Source: Thermus altitudinis (GTDB lineage: Bacteria; Deinococcota; Deinococci; Deinococcales; Thermaceae). From it: DNA of 64,000 nucleotides. Position 1 is the stretch's first letter, and each line of letters starts with the position of its first letter. The stretch spans positions 54,998 through 118,997 of the forward strand of contig NZ_JAKTNQ010000002.1 of assembly GCF_022760835.1 (NCBI RefSeq), written 5' to 3'. Below are positions 18,050 to 28,491 of this stretch, one piece after another. The position numbers and the translations under genes are program-made. Under the pieces are notes generated by a model. The model was not told the DNA's origin and ran no database searches. It saw only the letters and a program-made list of their open reading frames with translations.

Positions 18050-19615
18050 CTAAAGCTCCGCCAGGTCCACCCGCTCCAAAACCGGCAAGGCCCTAAGCGC
18101 CTCCAACACCTCCAAAGCGGGTTTCTGGTCCACGGTGAGGACAAAAAGGGCCCTTCCCCCCGGCACGTCCCGGCCCAGCTGCATCCCGGCGATATTCACC
18201 CCCGCCTCCCCCAGAAGGGTTCCCACCTGGCCCACCACCCCGGGCCGGTCGTAGTTCACGCAGACCAGCATGTACCCCTCGGGTACCACCTCCAGGGCAT
18301 AGTCATCTATACCCACCAGCCTGGGCCGGCCCGCCATCACCACCCCCCGGGCCCGGCGCTCCTCTTGGTCTGTGGAGAGGCGCACCTCCAAAAGCCTCGT
18401 GTACTCTCCCGCCTGCTCCTCCTTGCGGGTGATGAGACGGATGCCCCGGTCCTTAAGAAGGGGCCTTGCGGAAACCAGGTTCACCATCTCCTCCCCCAAG
18501 ACCCGGGAAAGGAAGCCCTTGGCCACGGCGCTGGCGATGGGTTCAGGGTCCTTCTCAAACTGGCCCAGGAAGCTCACCTCTAAGACCTCGGGCCGGCCCC
18601 GGGTGATCTGGGCGAGGAGCTTGCCCAGGGCCTCCCCCAGGGGTAGGAAGCCCCTTAGGGCCTGGAGGGCCTCGGGGTCAAACCCCGTGTTCAAGGCGTA
18701 GGAAAGATCCCCTTCCAGGGTGCGCACCACCCGTTCCAAGACCGCCTCCCCCACCCGGTCCTGGGCTTCTATGGTGTTGGCCCCCAGATGGGCGGTGAGG
18801 ACCACCCGGGGATGCCCTAGCAGGGGGTGGTCCTTGGGGGGAGGCTCCTCCGCAAACACGTCCAAACCGGCGGCGAAGAGGTGGCCCTCCTCCAGTACCT
18901 CCAAAAGGGCCTTCTCGTCCACGATCCCTCCCCGGGCGGCGTTCACCACCACCGCATTCCGGGGCAGGAGGTAAAGCTCCCGCCGGCCGATCATCCCCCG
19001 GGTCTCCTCGGTTAGGGGCGCATGGACGGTGAGGAAGTGGCTTTGCCGGAGGAGGTCGGCAAGGTCCTCCAAAAGTTCCACCCCCAGGCTTTCCGCCCGG
19101 GTGCGGGGGATATAGGGGTCGTAGGCCAGAACCCGCATCTCAAAGCCCTTGGCGAAGCGGGCCACCTGGCCTCCAATCCGCCCTAGGCCGATGATGCCCA
19201 GGGTCTTGCCCTTAAGCTCCAAGCCCAAAAACTTCCGGTCCCACTCCCCGGCGCGGATCTTGCGGTCGGAAAGGGCAATGCCCCGGGCCGCCGCCAGGAG
19301 GAGGCCAAAGGCCAGCTCCGCCGCCGAGCGGGTGTTGGCCTCGGGAACGTTCACCACAAGGATGCCCAGGCGGCTTGCCGCCTCGAGGTCCACGTTATCC
19401 ACCCCCACCCCGCCCCGGCCCACCACCTTAAGGCGTTTCCCCCGCTTTAAAAGTTCGGCGTCCACCTGGGTCCGGCTGCGGGTGATGAGGGCATCGTAGG
19501 CGGGGATGATCTCTAAAAGCTCCTCCCGCCCAATCCCTGGACGATAGTCCAAGAGCACTCCCGGGTACTTCGTATCCCCAAGCCGCATGTCGTCGGAAAC
19601 CAGAACCCGCCACAT
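18050..19615 (-). CDS. serA: D-3-phosphoglycerate dehydrogenase
   Basis: 521 aa, the long form. First step of serine synthesis: 3-phosphoglycerate to 3-phosphohydroxypyruvate with NAD. Rossmann motif GIIGLGRIGGQVARFAKGF (about 145-163), catalytic region VVNAARGGIVDEKALLE, and TAHLGANTIEAQDRVG with the catalytic His. An allosteric intervening domain (about 320-440) precedes a C-terminal ACT domain (VNYDRPGVVGQVGTLLGEAGVNI). Promoter TTGCCC-17 bp-TAGGGT ends 9 nt before the ATG. It stands alone and is divergent from the DegV pair. Confidence 0.95.
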   Translation of the reverse strand: MWRVLVSDDMRLGDTKYPGVLLDYRPGIGREELLEIIPAYDALITRSRTQVDAELLKRGKRLKVVGRGGVGVDNVDLEAASRLGILVVNVPEANTRSAAELAFGLLLAAARGIALSDRKIRAGEWDRKFLGLELKGKTLGIIGLGRIGGQVARFAKGFEMRVLAYDPYIPRTRAESLGVELLEDLADLLRQSHFLTVHAPLTEETRGMIGRRELYLLPRNAVVVNAARGGIVDEKALLEVLEEGHLFAAGLDVFAEEPPPKDHPLLGHPRVVLTAHLGANTIEAQDRVGEAVLERVVRTLEGDLSYALNTGFDPEALQALRGFLPLGEALGKLLAQITRGRPEVLEVSFLGQFEKDPEPIASAVAKGFLSRVLGEEMVNLVSARPLLKDRGIRLITRKEEQAGEYTRLLEVRLSTDQEERRARGVVMAGRPRLVGIDDYALEVVPEGYMLVCVNYDRPGVVGQVGTLLGEAGVNIAGMQLGRDVPGGRALFVLTVDQKPALEVLEALRALPVLERVDLAEL

Positions 19616-19624
19616 ATACCCTTG

Positions 19625-19653
19625 ACCCTAGCAGAAACCCACCGCTAGGGCAA
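19625..19653 (-). promoter_or_regulatory. serA promoter
   Basis: Minus strand TTGCCC (19648-19653), 17 bp, TAGGGT (19625-19630). The -10 lies 9 nt before the serA ATG, so the leader is at most a few bases long. Confidence 0.5.
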
Positions 19654-19714
19654 GAATCCCCCTGCATCCCAGGGCCCACCCGTGGTATCCTGTCCAGGAC
19701 CAAGAGGAGGAGGT

Positions 19715-20557
19715 ATGAAGGTAGGCCTGGTAACCGACTCCACCGCCGACCTACCCAAGCCCCTACGGGAGGGCCTGGGGGTGCGGGTGGTGCCCCTTTA
19801 CGTGAACCTGGGAGGGCGCATCTACAAGGACTGGGAGGAGATCTCTCCCGCGGAGATTTTCCAAAAGGTCCGGGAAGGTACCGCCTTTCCCACCACCAGC
19901 CAGCCTTCCCCCGAGGACTTCCAGCGCACCTACCGGGAAGCCCTGATGGCGGCCGACCACGTGCTTTCCCTCCACATCTCCGCCAAGCTTTCGGGCACGG
20001 TCCAGTCGGCCACGCTGGCGGCGCAAGACTTTCCCGGCCGCGTCACCGTCTTTGATAGCCAAGCCGCCTCCTTGGGGATCGGTATGATGGTGCTCCGGGC
20101 CCACGAGCTACTTTCCCAAGGCCACACCCTGGAGGAGGTGCTTTCGGAGCTAGACCGCATCCGCAAGGACCACTTTGTGCGCTTCAGCGTGGCCACCTTG
20201 GAGTTTTTGAAGCGGGGCGGCCGCATCGGCGGGGCCCAGGCTTTCTTGGGCACCCTTCTGGGCATCAAGCCGATTCTGACCCTCAAAGAGGGCCGGGTGG
20301 AACCAGCAGGCCGGGCCCGGGGGGAAAGGAAGGCCCGGGAGGAGATCCTTAGGGACTTCCAAACCTGGGCCCAGGGAAGGAAGCGCATCCGAGCCTTCTT
20401 CCTCTTTAGTGCCGAGGAGAACGCGGTCAAGGAGCTAAAGGAGATGGTCCTTTCCTCAGGCCTTCCCGTGGAGGAGGCCCTGGTGAGCGAACTGGGGGCG
20501 GTGATCGCCAGCCACACCGGCCCCGGCACCTACGGGTTTTATGCCTACAGCCTCTAA
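19715..20557 (+). CDS. DegV-family fatty-acid-binding protein (copy 1)
   Basis: 280 aa. Start MKVGLVTDSTADLPKPL was chosen for GGAGGAGG just upstream. DegV marks are VTDSTADLP, TSQPSPEDF, LHISAKLSGTVQSA and TLEFLKRGGRIGGAQAF. In other bacteria DegV/FakB proteins bind a fatty acid and present it to the FakA kinase; no kinase gene is in this window. It overlaps the second DegV gene by 17 nt, so the two are co-translated. Confidence 0.9.
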   Translation: MKVGLVTDSTADLPKPLREGLGVRVVPLYVNLGGRIYKDWEEISPAEIFQKVREGTAFPTTSQPSPEDFQRTYREALMAADHVLSLHISAKLSGTVQSATLAAQDFPGRVTVFDSQAASLGIGMMVLRAHELLSQGHTLEEVLSELDRIRKDHFVRFSVATLEFLKRGGRIGGAQAFLGTLLGIKPILTLKEGRVEPAGRARGERKAREEILRDFQTWAQGRKRIRAFFLFSAEENAVKELKEMVLSSGLPVEEALVSELGAVIASHTGPGTYGFYAYSL

Positions 20558-21383
20558 CGTGGCCTTCGTGGCCGACTCCACCCTGGGCCTAAGCCCCGAG
20601 GAAGCCCTGAGCCGGGGCATCCATGTGGTGCCCCAGCAGGTGATCTGGAAGGATAAAACCTTCCGCGACCAGCTGGAGATCACCGACGAGGAGGTTCTGG
20701 ACCTCTTGCGGCAAGGCGAGCGGCTTTCCACCAGCCAAGTGGCCCCCGAGGACCTGCGCACCACCTACAAAACCCTTTTGCAAAGCCACGAACGGGTGCT
20801 CTCGGTCCATGTTTCCGGGCACCTTTCCGGCACCGTGGCCACCGCCATGGCGGTGGCCCGGGAGTTTGGGGAACGGGTCAAGGTGCTGGACTCCTGGTCC
20901 TTGAACGGAGGCCTCCTGCTGCTCCTGGAGGAGGCCAGGAGGCTTTTGGGAAAGGGCCTGGCCTGGGAACGCTTCGAGGAAACCCTGGCCCCCTACCGGG
21001 AAAGGCTTCGGGGCTATGTCCTTCCCCAGACCCTCACCTATCTGCACCGCTCGGGGCGCATATCGGGCCTGCAAAGGTTCGTGGGGGGGCTTCTGCAAAT
21101 CCTGCCGGTCCTCGAGGTAAAGGGAGGCCGGGTCTTCCCGGGGCCCCGGGTGCGGGGGTTCAAAGAAGGACTTCGCAAGGTGGCCGAGCTTTTCCGCCGG
21201 GATTTTCCCCAGGGGGGGCTTACCTACCTGGCCCATGCGGGCAACCCCGAAGGCGCCAAAGCCTTGGGCGAAGTCCTGAAGGCAGAAGGGGTGGAGGTCT
21301 TGGGTACGTTAAAGGCGGGGGCGGCGGTGAGCGTCCACGCTGGCCCTGGCACCGTGGCCCTCTTCGCCGGGCCCAGGCCTTAG
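20541..21383 (+). CDS. DegV-family fatty-acid-binding protein (copy 2)
   Basis: 280 aa, a paralogue of the gene just upstream with the same landmarks: VAFVADSTLGLSPEEA, TSQVAPEDL, VHVSGHLSGTVATAM, QTLTYLHRSGRISGLQRF. The copies have diverged well beyond a recent duplication. Different FakB proteins often prefer different acyl chains, so the pair may split saturated and unsaturated acids (inference). dtd follows 12 nt downstream. Confidence 0.9.
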   Translation: MPTASNVAFVADSTLGLSPEEALSRGIHVVPQQVIWKDKTFRDQLEITDEEVLDLLRQGERLSTSQVAPEDLRTTYKTLLQSHERVLSVHVSGHLSGTVATAMAVAREFGERVKVLDSWSLNGGLLLLLEEARRLLGKGLAWERFEETLAPYRERLRGYVLPQTLTYLHRSGRISGLQRFVGGLLQILPVLEVKGGRVFPGPRVRGFKEGLRKVAELFRRDFPQGGLTYLAHAGNPEGAKALGEVLKAEGVEVLGTLKAGAAVSVHAGPGTVALFAGPRP

Positions 21384-21395
21384 GGGGGTAAGAGC

Positions 21396-21848
21396 ATGCG
21401 AGCGGTCATCCAACGGGTCACGGAAGCCTTTGTGGAGGTGGATGGCGAAGAGGTAGGGAGGATCGGGCTAGGGCTCCTGGTCCTCCTGGGGGTGGGGCAA
21501 GGGGACACCGTGGAGGATGCCCAGTACCTGGCCCGCAAGATTGTAAACCTGCGCATCTTCCCGGATGAGGCGGGCAAGATGAACCTTTCCCTAAAGGAGG
21601 TGGGGGGTGAAGCGCTTTTGGTGAGCCAGTTCACCCTCTACGCCGAAACCCGCAAGGGCAACCGCCCCTCCTTCGTCAAGGCCGCACCCCCAGACGTGGG
21701 AAGAAGGCTCTATGAAGCCGCCATAGAAGCCTTCCTGGAACAGGGAGTGCACGTGGAAACCGGCGTCTATGGGGCCCACATGCGGGTCCACTTGGTGAAC
21801 GACGGCCCGGTAACCCTCATCCTGGACTCAGAGGCTAGACCCCGTTGA
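21396..21848 (+). CDS. dtd: D-aminoacyl-tRNA deacylase
   Basis: 150 aa, normal length. Removes D-amino acids (and glycine from tRNA-Ala) from tRNA. Starts [18 protein letters not shown]. The two active-site motifs are [17 protein letters not shown] (about 78-94) and [12 protein letters not shown] near the C-terminus. The start is 12 nt after the DegV stop, in the same transcription unit. Confidence 0.95.
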   Translation: MRAVIQRVTEAFVEVDGEEVGRIGLGLLVLLGVGQGDTVEDAQYLARKIVNLRIFPDEAGKMNLSLKEVGGEALLVSQFTLYAETRKGNRPSFVKAAPPDVGRRLYEAAIEAFLEQGVHVETGVYGAHMRVHLVNDGPVTLILDSEARPR

Positions 21849-22055
21849 TGGGCTTCGGCATCCCAAAGAGGCGCCTTTGGGCCTACCCGAGGCCCAGGCG
21901 CCGCCGTCCGCCTTGGTCTCCACCCTTTCAGCCCTGGGGAGTAGGGCCAGTCAGCCCGATGGAGGGGCAAACCCCTATCCCCATGGCGAACCTCTCTCAC
22001 GGTCCTCATCCATCCCGGGAGTAACCTGAGGCACTCCTTGGAAAGAGGAGTGGGT
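21849..22055 (+). other. 207-nt structured leader before the desaturase gene
   Basis: No gene seen. The stretch has a strong hairpin AGGGGCAAACCCCT around 21962-21975, flanked by ATGG/CCAT, and GGGGAGTAGGGCC near 21936-21948. It could be a 5' regulatory leader, but I could not match it to a known riboswitch with confidence. Confidence 0.35.
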
Positions 22056-23090
22056 ATGAGAAAAGTAGAACCCAAAGACTGGATCCCCCTCATCAAGCCC
22101 TATGCCAAGCCCAATACCTGGAGGAGTCTGCGCCAGGTGGCCAACACCCTTCTGCCCCTTCTCCTCCTTTTCTACCTGGCCCACAAAGCCCTCTCGGTAT
22201 CGGTGGCCCTAACCCTCCTGCTGGACTTCGTGGCCGCCTTGTTCCTGGTGCGCCTTTTCATCCTGCAACACGACGCCGGCCACGGCTCCTTCTTTCCCAA
22301 GAAGTGGGCCAACGACCTCCTGGGCTTCTTCACCGGGGTGCTCACCCTGGTGCCCTACCACCACTGGCAACTTTCCCACGCCCGGCACCACGCCACCAGC
22401 GGCAACCTGGACAAGCGGGGGGTAGGGGATATTTACACCATGACCCTGGAGGAGTACTTGAAGGCCAGCCCCTGGGAAAGGCTCAAGTACCGGCTCTACC
22501 GCAATCCGTGGGTCATGTTCTTCCTGGGACCCATCTACGTCTTCATGCTCTCCTACCGGCTTCCCTTGGGCTACGGCTCCGACAAGCCCTCGGTGCGCAA
22601 CTCCGTGGCCCTCACCAATCTCTTCCTCGCCCTTCTCTTGGCGGGCATCGTGGTCTTCTTCGGGGTGAAAACCCTTCTTTTGGTCTACCTGCCCATCCAG
22701 TACATGGCCGGGATGATTGGGATCTTCCTCTTCTACGTGCAACACCAGTTTGAAGACGTCTACTGGGAGCACGACCCCCGCTGGGAGTACCTGAAGGCGG
22801 CCATGGAGGGAAGCACCTACCTGAAGCTTCCCAAGGTGCTCCAGTGGCTCACGGGCAACATCGGCTTCCACCACATCCACCACCTGGCCCCCAAGATCCC
22901 CAACTACCTCCTGCCCAAGGTGCAGGAAGAGGTGGACCTGGTAAAGGTGGCCCCCACGGTTACCCTCAAGGATGCCTTCAAGATCGCCTTTGCCGACATG
23001 CACCTCTACGACGAGGAAAGTCGCAAGCTGGTGGGCTTTAAGGAAGCCCATAGGCGCCTTAGGGAAGCCCAAGGCAAAAAGGCCTACTAG
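22056..23090 (+). CDS. Membrane fatty acid desaturase
   Basis: 344 aa. Start MRKVEPKDW was chosen for AGAGGAG 5 nt upstream. Hydrophobic helices lie at about 35-75 and 185-230. The three His boxes of the membrane di-iron desaturases are visible: HDAGHGSF near 75, HARHH near 110, and HHIHH near 275. It introduces a double bond into an acyl chain (delta position not deducible). It stands alone, with a leader upstream and a strong terminator downstream. Confidence 0.9.
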   Translation: MRKVEPKDWIPLIKPYAKPNTWRSLRQVANTLLPLLLLFYLAHKALSVSVALTLLLDFVAALFLVRLFILQHDAGHGSFFPKKWANDLLGFFTGVLTLVPYHHWQLSHARHHATSGNLDKRGVGDIYTMTLEEYLKASPWERLKYRLYRNPWVMFFLGPIYVFMLSYRLPLGYGSDKPSVRNSVALTNLFLALLLAGIVVFFGVKTLLLVYLPIQYMAGMIGIFLFYVQHQFEDVYWEHDPRWEYLKAAMEGSTYLKLPKVLQWLTGNIGFHHIHHLAPKIPNYLLPKVQEEVDLVKVAPTVTLKDAFKIAFADMHLYDEESRKLVGFKEAHRRLREAQGKKAY

Positions 23091-23109
23091 GCGCTCCCCT
23101 AGGTTTAAG

Positions 23110-23132
23110 GGAGCCCCCTGGGGCTCCTTTTT
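23110..23132 (+). terminator. Terminator of the desaturase gene
   Basis: Hairpin with arms GGAGCCCC and GGGGCTCC followed by TTTTT, a textbook intrinsic terminator. Confidence 0.9.
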
Positions 23133-23369
23133 GCTACACAAGGCCCCAATGCTCCCCCTCAAGCCTCTAGAAGGTCCCCGGGAGGCCTCTCCAGGTGCGC
23201 CCTCTGCTCTGGTGAAGGGCAGCACCCCTGGGCCAGCTCCTCCAAAGGCCTCCGGGCCACGGGGGACACCTGGCTTCCCGTAAGGCGCAAGCGGGCGCGC
23301 ATCCCCTCCTCAGGCTGCGCCAGGCTAGGCCCCAGGCTTATGGTGTAGGGCCCATGGGCTTTGGCGCGC
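23133..23369. other. Intergenic stretch between convergent genes
   Basis: 237 nt between the desaturase terminator and the purH stop. The only open frame is a short minus-strand one (23159-23302) with no recognisable protein features. I see no RNA gene or repeat. Confidence 0.5.
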
Positions 23370-24860
<1,491 letters not shown>

Positions 24861-24867
24861 GAAGGGC

Positions 24868-24884
24868 ATTTTACCGGCTAGACT
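24868..24884. promoter_or_regulatory. Back-to-back -10 boxes for purH and yqeY
   Basis: ATTTTA (24868-24873) reads TAAAAT on the minus strand, 7 nt before purH. TAGACT (24879-24884) lies 7 nt before the yqeY ATG on the plus strand. The two promoters must overlap and may compete; no clear -35 box is seen for either. Confidence 0.45.
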
Positions 24885-24891
24885 AAGGGGG

Positions 24892-25278
24892 ATGAGCATC
24901 TACGAGGCCATCAAGGAAACCATCAAGGAGGCCATGAAGGCCCGGGACCAGAAGACCCTGGACTTCGCCCGGGTGGTGAAGGCGGAGCTGGACCGCAAAG
25001 GGGATGGCAAACCCCTGCCCGACGCCGAAGCGGTGAAGGTGCTGAAGGCCTTGCGGGAAATCGCCTTGGAGCAGGGCAACACCTTTGAAGTGGAGTTTCT
25101 GGACCGCTTCCTGCCCCAGGAGATGAGCGAGGAGGAGCTCGAGGCCTGGATCCGGGAACACCTGGACCTATCCCAGTTCAAGACCCCCTTGGCGGCCATC
25201 GGGGTGGTGACCAAGGCCCTGGGGCCTAGGGCCCCTGGGGAGAAGGTGCGGCGGGTGATTGAGCGCTTGGCGAAATGA
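24892..25278 (+). CDS. yqeY: YqeY/GatB-YqeY domain protein
   Basis: 128 aa, whole-length YqeY family: KETIKEAMKARDQKTLDFARVV, then FLPQEMSEEELEAWI and GVVTKALGPRAPGEKV. The domain resembles the tRNA-binding tail of GatB, and its cellular role is uncertain. ATG at 24892 follows AAGGGGG and a -10 at 7 nt. It overlaps the Nudix gene by 4 nt. Confidence 0.88.
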   Translation: MSIYEAIKETIKEAMKARDQKTLDFARVVKAELDRKGDGKPLPDAEAVKVLKALREIALEQGNTFEVEFLDRFLPQEMSEEELEAWIREHLDLSQFKTPLAAIGVVTKALGPRAPGEKVRRVIERLAK

Positions 25279-25823
25279 GCCCTTGGAAGCGGATAGAGCT
25301 GGAAGAGATCCTCAGCGAGCCCGTCAGGCTGGTGAGGGAAAGGGTGCGCACCCACACCGGCAAGGAACTCACCTACATCTACCGCCCGGGGCCGGTGGCG
25401 GCCAGCTTCGTCCTGCCCGTGACCGATAGGGCCACCGCCCTCCTCATCCGCCAGTACCGTCACCCCACGGGCAAGTTCCTGTTGGAAATCCCCGCGGGCA
25501 AGGTGGACCCTGGGGAAACCCCCCTGGAGGCCGCCCGGCGGGAGCTTTTGGAGGAAGTGGGGGCCGCGGCCAAGCGCTTCCTCTCCCTCCCTCCCTTCCA
25601 CCCCCAACCCTCCTTCACCGCCGTGGTCTTCCACCCCTTTTTGGCCCTGCAGGCGGAGGTGGTGGCCAGGCCGGCCCTGGAGGATGGGGAGCTCCTGGAA
25701 ACCGTGGAACTCCCCCTTCGGGACATCTACCGCCTTCTGCAGGCCGGGGAGATCCAGGACGCCTCCACCGCCCTCACCCTCTTCTACGCCCGCCCCCACC
25801 TGGAAGCCGAAGGACTCCTGTAA
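25275..25823 (+). CDS. Nudix hydrolase, ADP-ribose pyrophosphatase type
   Basis: 182 aa. The Nudix box is GKVDPGETPLEAARRELLEE followed by VGA (about residues 75-97). The N-terminal strand segment ELTYIYRPGPVAASFVLPVT and RQYRHPTGKFLLEIPAG upstream of the box match ADP-ribose/nucleotide-sugar pyrophosphatases. It hydrolyses nucleoside diphosphate derivatives with Mg2+ or Mn2+. It is translationally coupled to yqeY (ATGA overlap). Confidence 0.88.
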   Translation: MSPWKRIELEEILSEPVRLVRERVRTHTGKELTYIYRPGPVAASFVLPVTDRATALLIRQYRHPTGKFLLEIPAGKVDPGETPLEAARRELLEEVGAAAKRFLSLPPFHPQPSFTAVVFHPFLALQAEVVARPALEDGELLETVELPLRDIYRLLQAGEIQDASTALTLFYARPHLEAEGLL

Positions 25824-25891
25824 AAAGCCGAGCCCAAACCGCATAAAATGCGCCTGGGAAGGGGGCCAGGGCCTTGGTAGACTGGCCCCGT

Positions 25892-27190
25892 ATGAAACCC
25901 AGCATCCACACTTCGCTTCCCGGTCCCAAAGCCCAAGCCCTTTTGGAAAGGGGTCAGGCCGTCCTCTCCTCCTCCTACATCCGCCCCTACCCCTTCGTTC
26001 CCGCCCGGGGGCAGGGGGTGTTCTTGGAGGACGTAGACGGCAACGTCTTCCTGGACTTCATGGCGGGGATCGCGGTGAACACCACCGGGTATGCCCACCC
26101 TAAGGTGCTGGAGGCGGTGAAGGCCCAGGCGGAGCGCTTCGCCCACGTGTGCTTCTCCGACTTCACCCACGAGCCCACCCTTTCCCTGGCGGAAAGGTTG
26201 GTGGCCAGATTGGGCGGGGGCTACCGGGTCTTTTTCGGCAACTCGGGCACCGAGGGAATAGAGGCCGCCATCAAGCTGGTGCGCCAGCACACGGGCAGGC
26301 CCTACCTCATCGCCTTCACCGGGGCCTTCCACGGCAGAAGCCTGGGTTCCCTTTCCCTCACCGCCAGCAAGAGCGCTTACCGCAAGGGCTTCTCCCCCCT
26401 TCTTCCCGGGGTGGTGCACGTGCCCTTTCCCAACCCCTTCCGGCCCCCCCTGGGAGCCAGGCCGCAAGAGGCGGGGAAAACCGTGCTGGAATACCTGGAG
26501 CACCTCTTCCGCACCGTGGTGGCCCCGGAGGAGGTGGCCGCTTTCTTCCTGGAGCCCATTCAGGGAGAAGGCGGGTATTTGGTGCCCCCGCCAGGGTTCA
26601 TCCCCAAGCTAAAGGCCCTGCTGGAAAGGCACGGCATCCTCCTGGTGGCGGATGAGGTCCAGTCTGGGGCCGGCCGTACAGGGCTCTTCTTCGCCCTGGA
26701 ACACGAAGGAGTCCAGGCGGACGTCTACGTCCTGGCCAAGGGCCTGGCCTCCGGCTATCCCTTAAGCGCCCTCCTCTTCCGGGAAGAGCTTTCCAGCTGG
26801 CGCCCCGGGGCCCACGGCACCACCTTCGGCGGCCAGGCGGTGGCCGCCGCCGCCGCCCACGCCACCTTGGACCTCCTGGAGGCTGGCCTCATGGACAACG
26901 CCGCCCGGGTGGGGGGGTTCCTCCTGCGGGAACTGGGGAGCATGCAAAAGCGCTTCCCCTTCCTGGGGGATGTGCGGGGAAGGGGGCTCATGATCGGGTT
27001 GGACTTCGGCACGCCCGAGGAGGAACGGCCCGACCTCAGGGACAAGGCCGTGGAGCTGGCCTTCAGGAAGGGGCTTCTTCTCCTTCCCGCCGGGCCTTCC
27101 GCCCTGCGCATCGCCCCTCCCCTCATCCTCACGGAGGAGGAAGCGGCCCTGGGGTTGGAGATCCTGGAGGCGGTTTTCCAGGCCCTCTAG
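25892..27190 (+). CDS. Class III PLP aminotransferase (GABA / acetylornithine type)
   Basis: 432 aa. The fold-type I class III marks are HVCFSDFTHEPTLSLAERL, FFGNSGTEGIEAAIKLVRQ, FTGAFHGRSLGSLSLTAS, LLVADEVQSGAGRTG and the PLP Lys in VLAKGLASGYPLSALL. The length and the long N-terminus favour 4-aminobutyrate-type over ArgD (~400 aa). The substrate is not deducible. TAGACT stands 8 nt before the ATG; no Shine-Dalgarno is seen. Confidence 0.85.
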   Translation: MKPSIHTSLPGPKAQALLERGQAVLSSSYIRPYPFVPARGQGVFLEDVDGNVFLDFMAGIAVNTTGYAHPKVLEAVKAQAERFAHVCFSDFTHEPTLSLAERLVARLGGGYRVFFGNSGTEGIEAAIKLVRQHTGRPYLIAFTGAFHGRSLGSLSLTASKSAYRKGFSPLLPGVVHVPFPNPFRPPLGARPQEAGKTVLEYLEHLFRTVVAPEEVAAFFLEPIQGEGGYLVPPPGFIPKLKALLERHGILLVADEVQSGAGRTGLFFALEHEGVQADVYVLAKGLASGYPLSALLFREELSSWRPGAHGTTFGGQAVAAAAAHATLDLLEAGLMDNAARVGGFLLRELGSMQKRFPFLGDVRGRGLMIGLDFGTPEEERPDLRDKAVELAFRKGLLLLPAGPSALRIAPPLILTEEEAALGLEILEAVFQAL

Positions 27191-27308
27191 CCCCATCCCC
27201 CTCCAGGGCCAAGGGTCCCACAACCCCTCCCCGGGAGCCCTTCTGGACCGCGCGCAAGGCGCATCCCCACCCAAGGCGGTGCCACCCGGGGTCGGGCCGA
27301 AGGGAACC

Positions 27309-27335
27309 GGGGCCAGGGGAGTCCTCCCTGGCCCC
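27309..27335. terminator. Hairpin between convergent genes
   Basis: Perfect 10-bp arms GGGGCCAGGG and CCCTGGCCCC with a 7-nt loop, between the aminotransferase and BMP-protein genes. Likely a shared terminator, although neither side has a T-run. Confidence 0.5.
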
Positions 27336-27348
27336 AGTCCCTGGGGTT

Positions 27349-28488
27349 CTACCTGGGTTCTCCGGGCCAGTCCCCCACCACCCCAGGGGCCGCCCACTCC
27401 ATGGTGAGGAGCTCCTCGAGGGTGGCCTTTTTGCCCGCCGGGATGCGCAACACCCCCTTCCGGTCCTGGATGGGACCGGTGAAGGGGTCAAAGGTGGGCT
27501 TCGGGCTCTGCATATCCTTCAGCAGGGCCATGATGCGGTCGTAGACGCCGACCTTCTTTCCCCCCACCGTCATCTGGGCCTTCTTCAAGAGGGGCACGTG
27601 CTTGGGATTGATGGGAACCCCATAGTCCGCCCCCATCTCCACCGCCTTATGCTGCAGGAGCCAGAAGTAGTCCACCTTTTCCAGGTTCTTGGGGGTGTAA
27701 ACGCCCTCCTTTACCTTCTTGAGGAAGTCAATGTAGATCACATCCCAGTGCACGATCTGGCCGGAGACCACGTGGTCTGGGGCGAACTTCAGCATGGGGG
27801 TGTAGTGGCCAAAGGAGTAAGCCCCCTTCTTGGCCGCCGTCTGGATCACCGTGGGGGTGTCCTCGGTGAAGGTGAAGACGTCCGCCCCTTGGGCCAGAAG
27901 GGCCTCCGTGGCCTCCCTGGCCTTGGCCGGGTCGTACCAGGCGTTAATCCAGCGCACCAGGACCTGGGCCTTGGGGTTCACCGCCCGAACCCCCAGGGTG
28001 AAGGCGTTGATGTGCCGCTTCACCTCGGGGATGGGGAAGGCGGCCACATACCCCACCTTGCCCGTCCGGGAAAGGGCCCCGGCGGCCAGGCCGTTCAGGT
28101 AGTAGACCTGGTAGAAGTCGGCCATGTAGGTGGCCACGTTGGGGGCCCGCTTGATCCCGGTGGCGTGGGCGAAGATGACGTTCGGGTATTTCTTCGCCCC
28201 CTCGAGGACCGCTTCCATGTAGCCGAAGCTGGTGGCAAAGATCACCTGGCACCCTTCCTTCACGAACCGGTCGATGACGGGAAGGGCCTGGGCCTCAGGC
28301 ACACTCTCCACGTACCGGGTTTCCAACCAGGGAAGGGCCGCTTCCGCCTTTTTGCGCCCCACATCGTGGGCATAGGTCCACCCCGCATCCCCGATGGGGC
28401 CCACGTAGATGAAGCAGGCCTTCAACTTATCCCCTTGGGCCCATGCCAACCCCAACGCCAACAACAGCCAACCTAAAATCCTCCGCAT
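27349..28488 (-). CDS. BMP-family ABC transporter substrate-binding protein
   Basis: 379 aa. Signal peptide MRRILGWLLLALGLAWAQG. The BMP (basic membrane protein/PnrA-like) domain begins KLKACFIYVGPIGDAGWTYAHDVGRKKAE and includes TSFGYMEAVLEGAKKYPNVIFAHATG. Related proteins bind nucleosides or purine-like ligands. The permease genes and a two-domain ATPase follow the usual BMP operon, but here the ATPase is first and this gene last on the minus strand. Confidence 0.9.
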   Translation of the reverse strand: MRRILGWLLLALGLAWAQGDKLKACFIYVGPIGDAGWTYAHDVGRKKAEAALPWLETRYVESVPEAQALPVIDRFVKEGCQVIFATSFGYMEAVLEGAKKYPNVIFAHATGIKRAPNVATYMADFYQVYYLNGLAAGALSRTGKVGYVAAFPIPEVKRHINAFTLGVRAVNPKAQVLVRWINAWYDPAKAREATEALLAQGADVFTFTEDTPTVIQTAAKKGAYSFGHYTPMLKFAPDHVVSGQIVHWDVIYIDFLKKVKEGVYTPKNLEKVDYFWLLQHKAVEMGADYGVPINPKHVPLLKKAQMTVGGKKVGVYDRIMALLKDMQSPKPTFDPFTGPIQDRKGVLRIPAGKKATLEELLTMEWAAPGVVGDWPGEPR

Positions 28489-28491
28489 CCT

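Noticed and set aside
21936..21948. yybP-ykoY manganese riboswitch before the desaturase
   Set aside because: Only the GGGGAGTA-like segment fits; the second helix and closing strand could not be found, and the downstream gene is not a metal transporter.
22209..23225. 338-aa open frame on the minus strand
   Set aside because: Antisense of the desaturase, which has all three His boxes and a terminator.
23159..23302. Short minus-strand frame after purH
   Set aside because: No signal, domain, ribosome binding site or -10 box; most likely chance.
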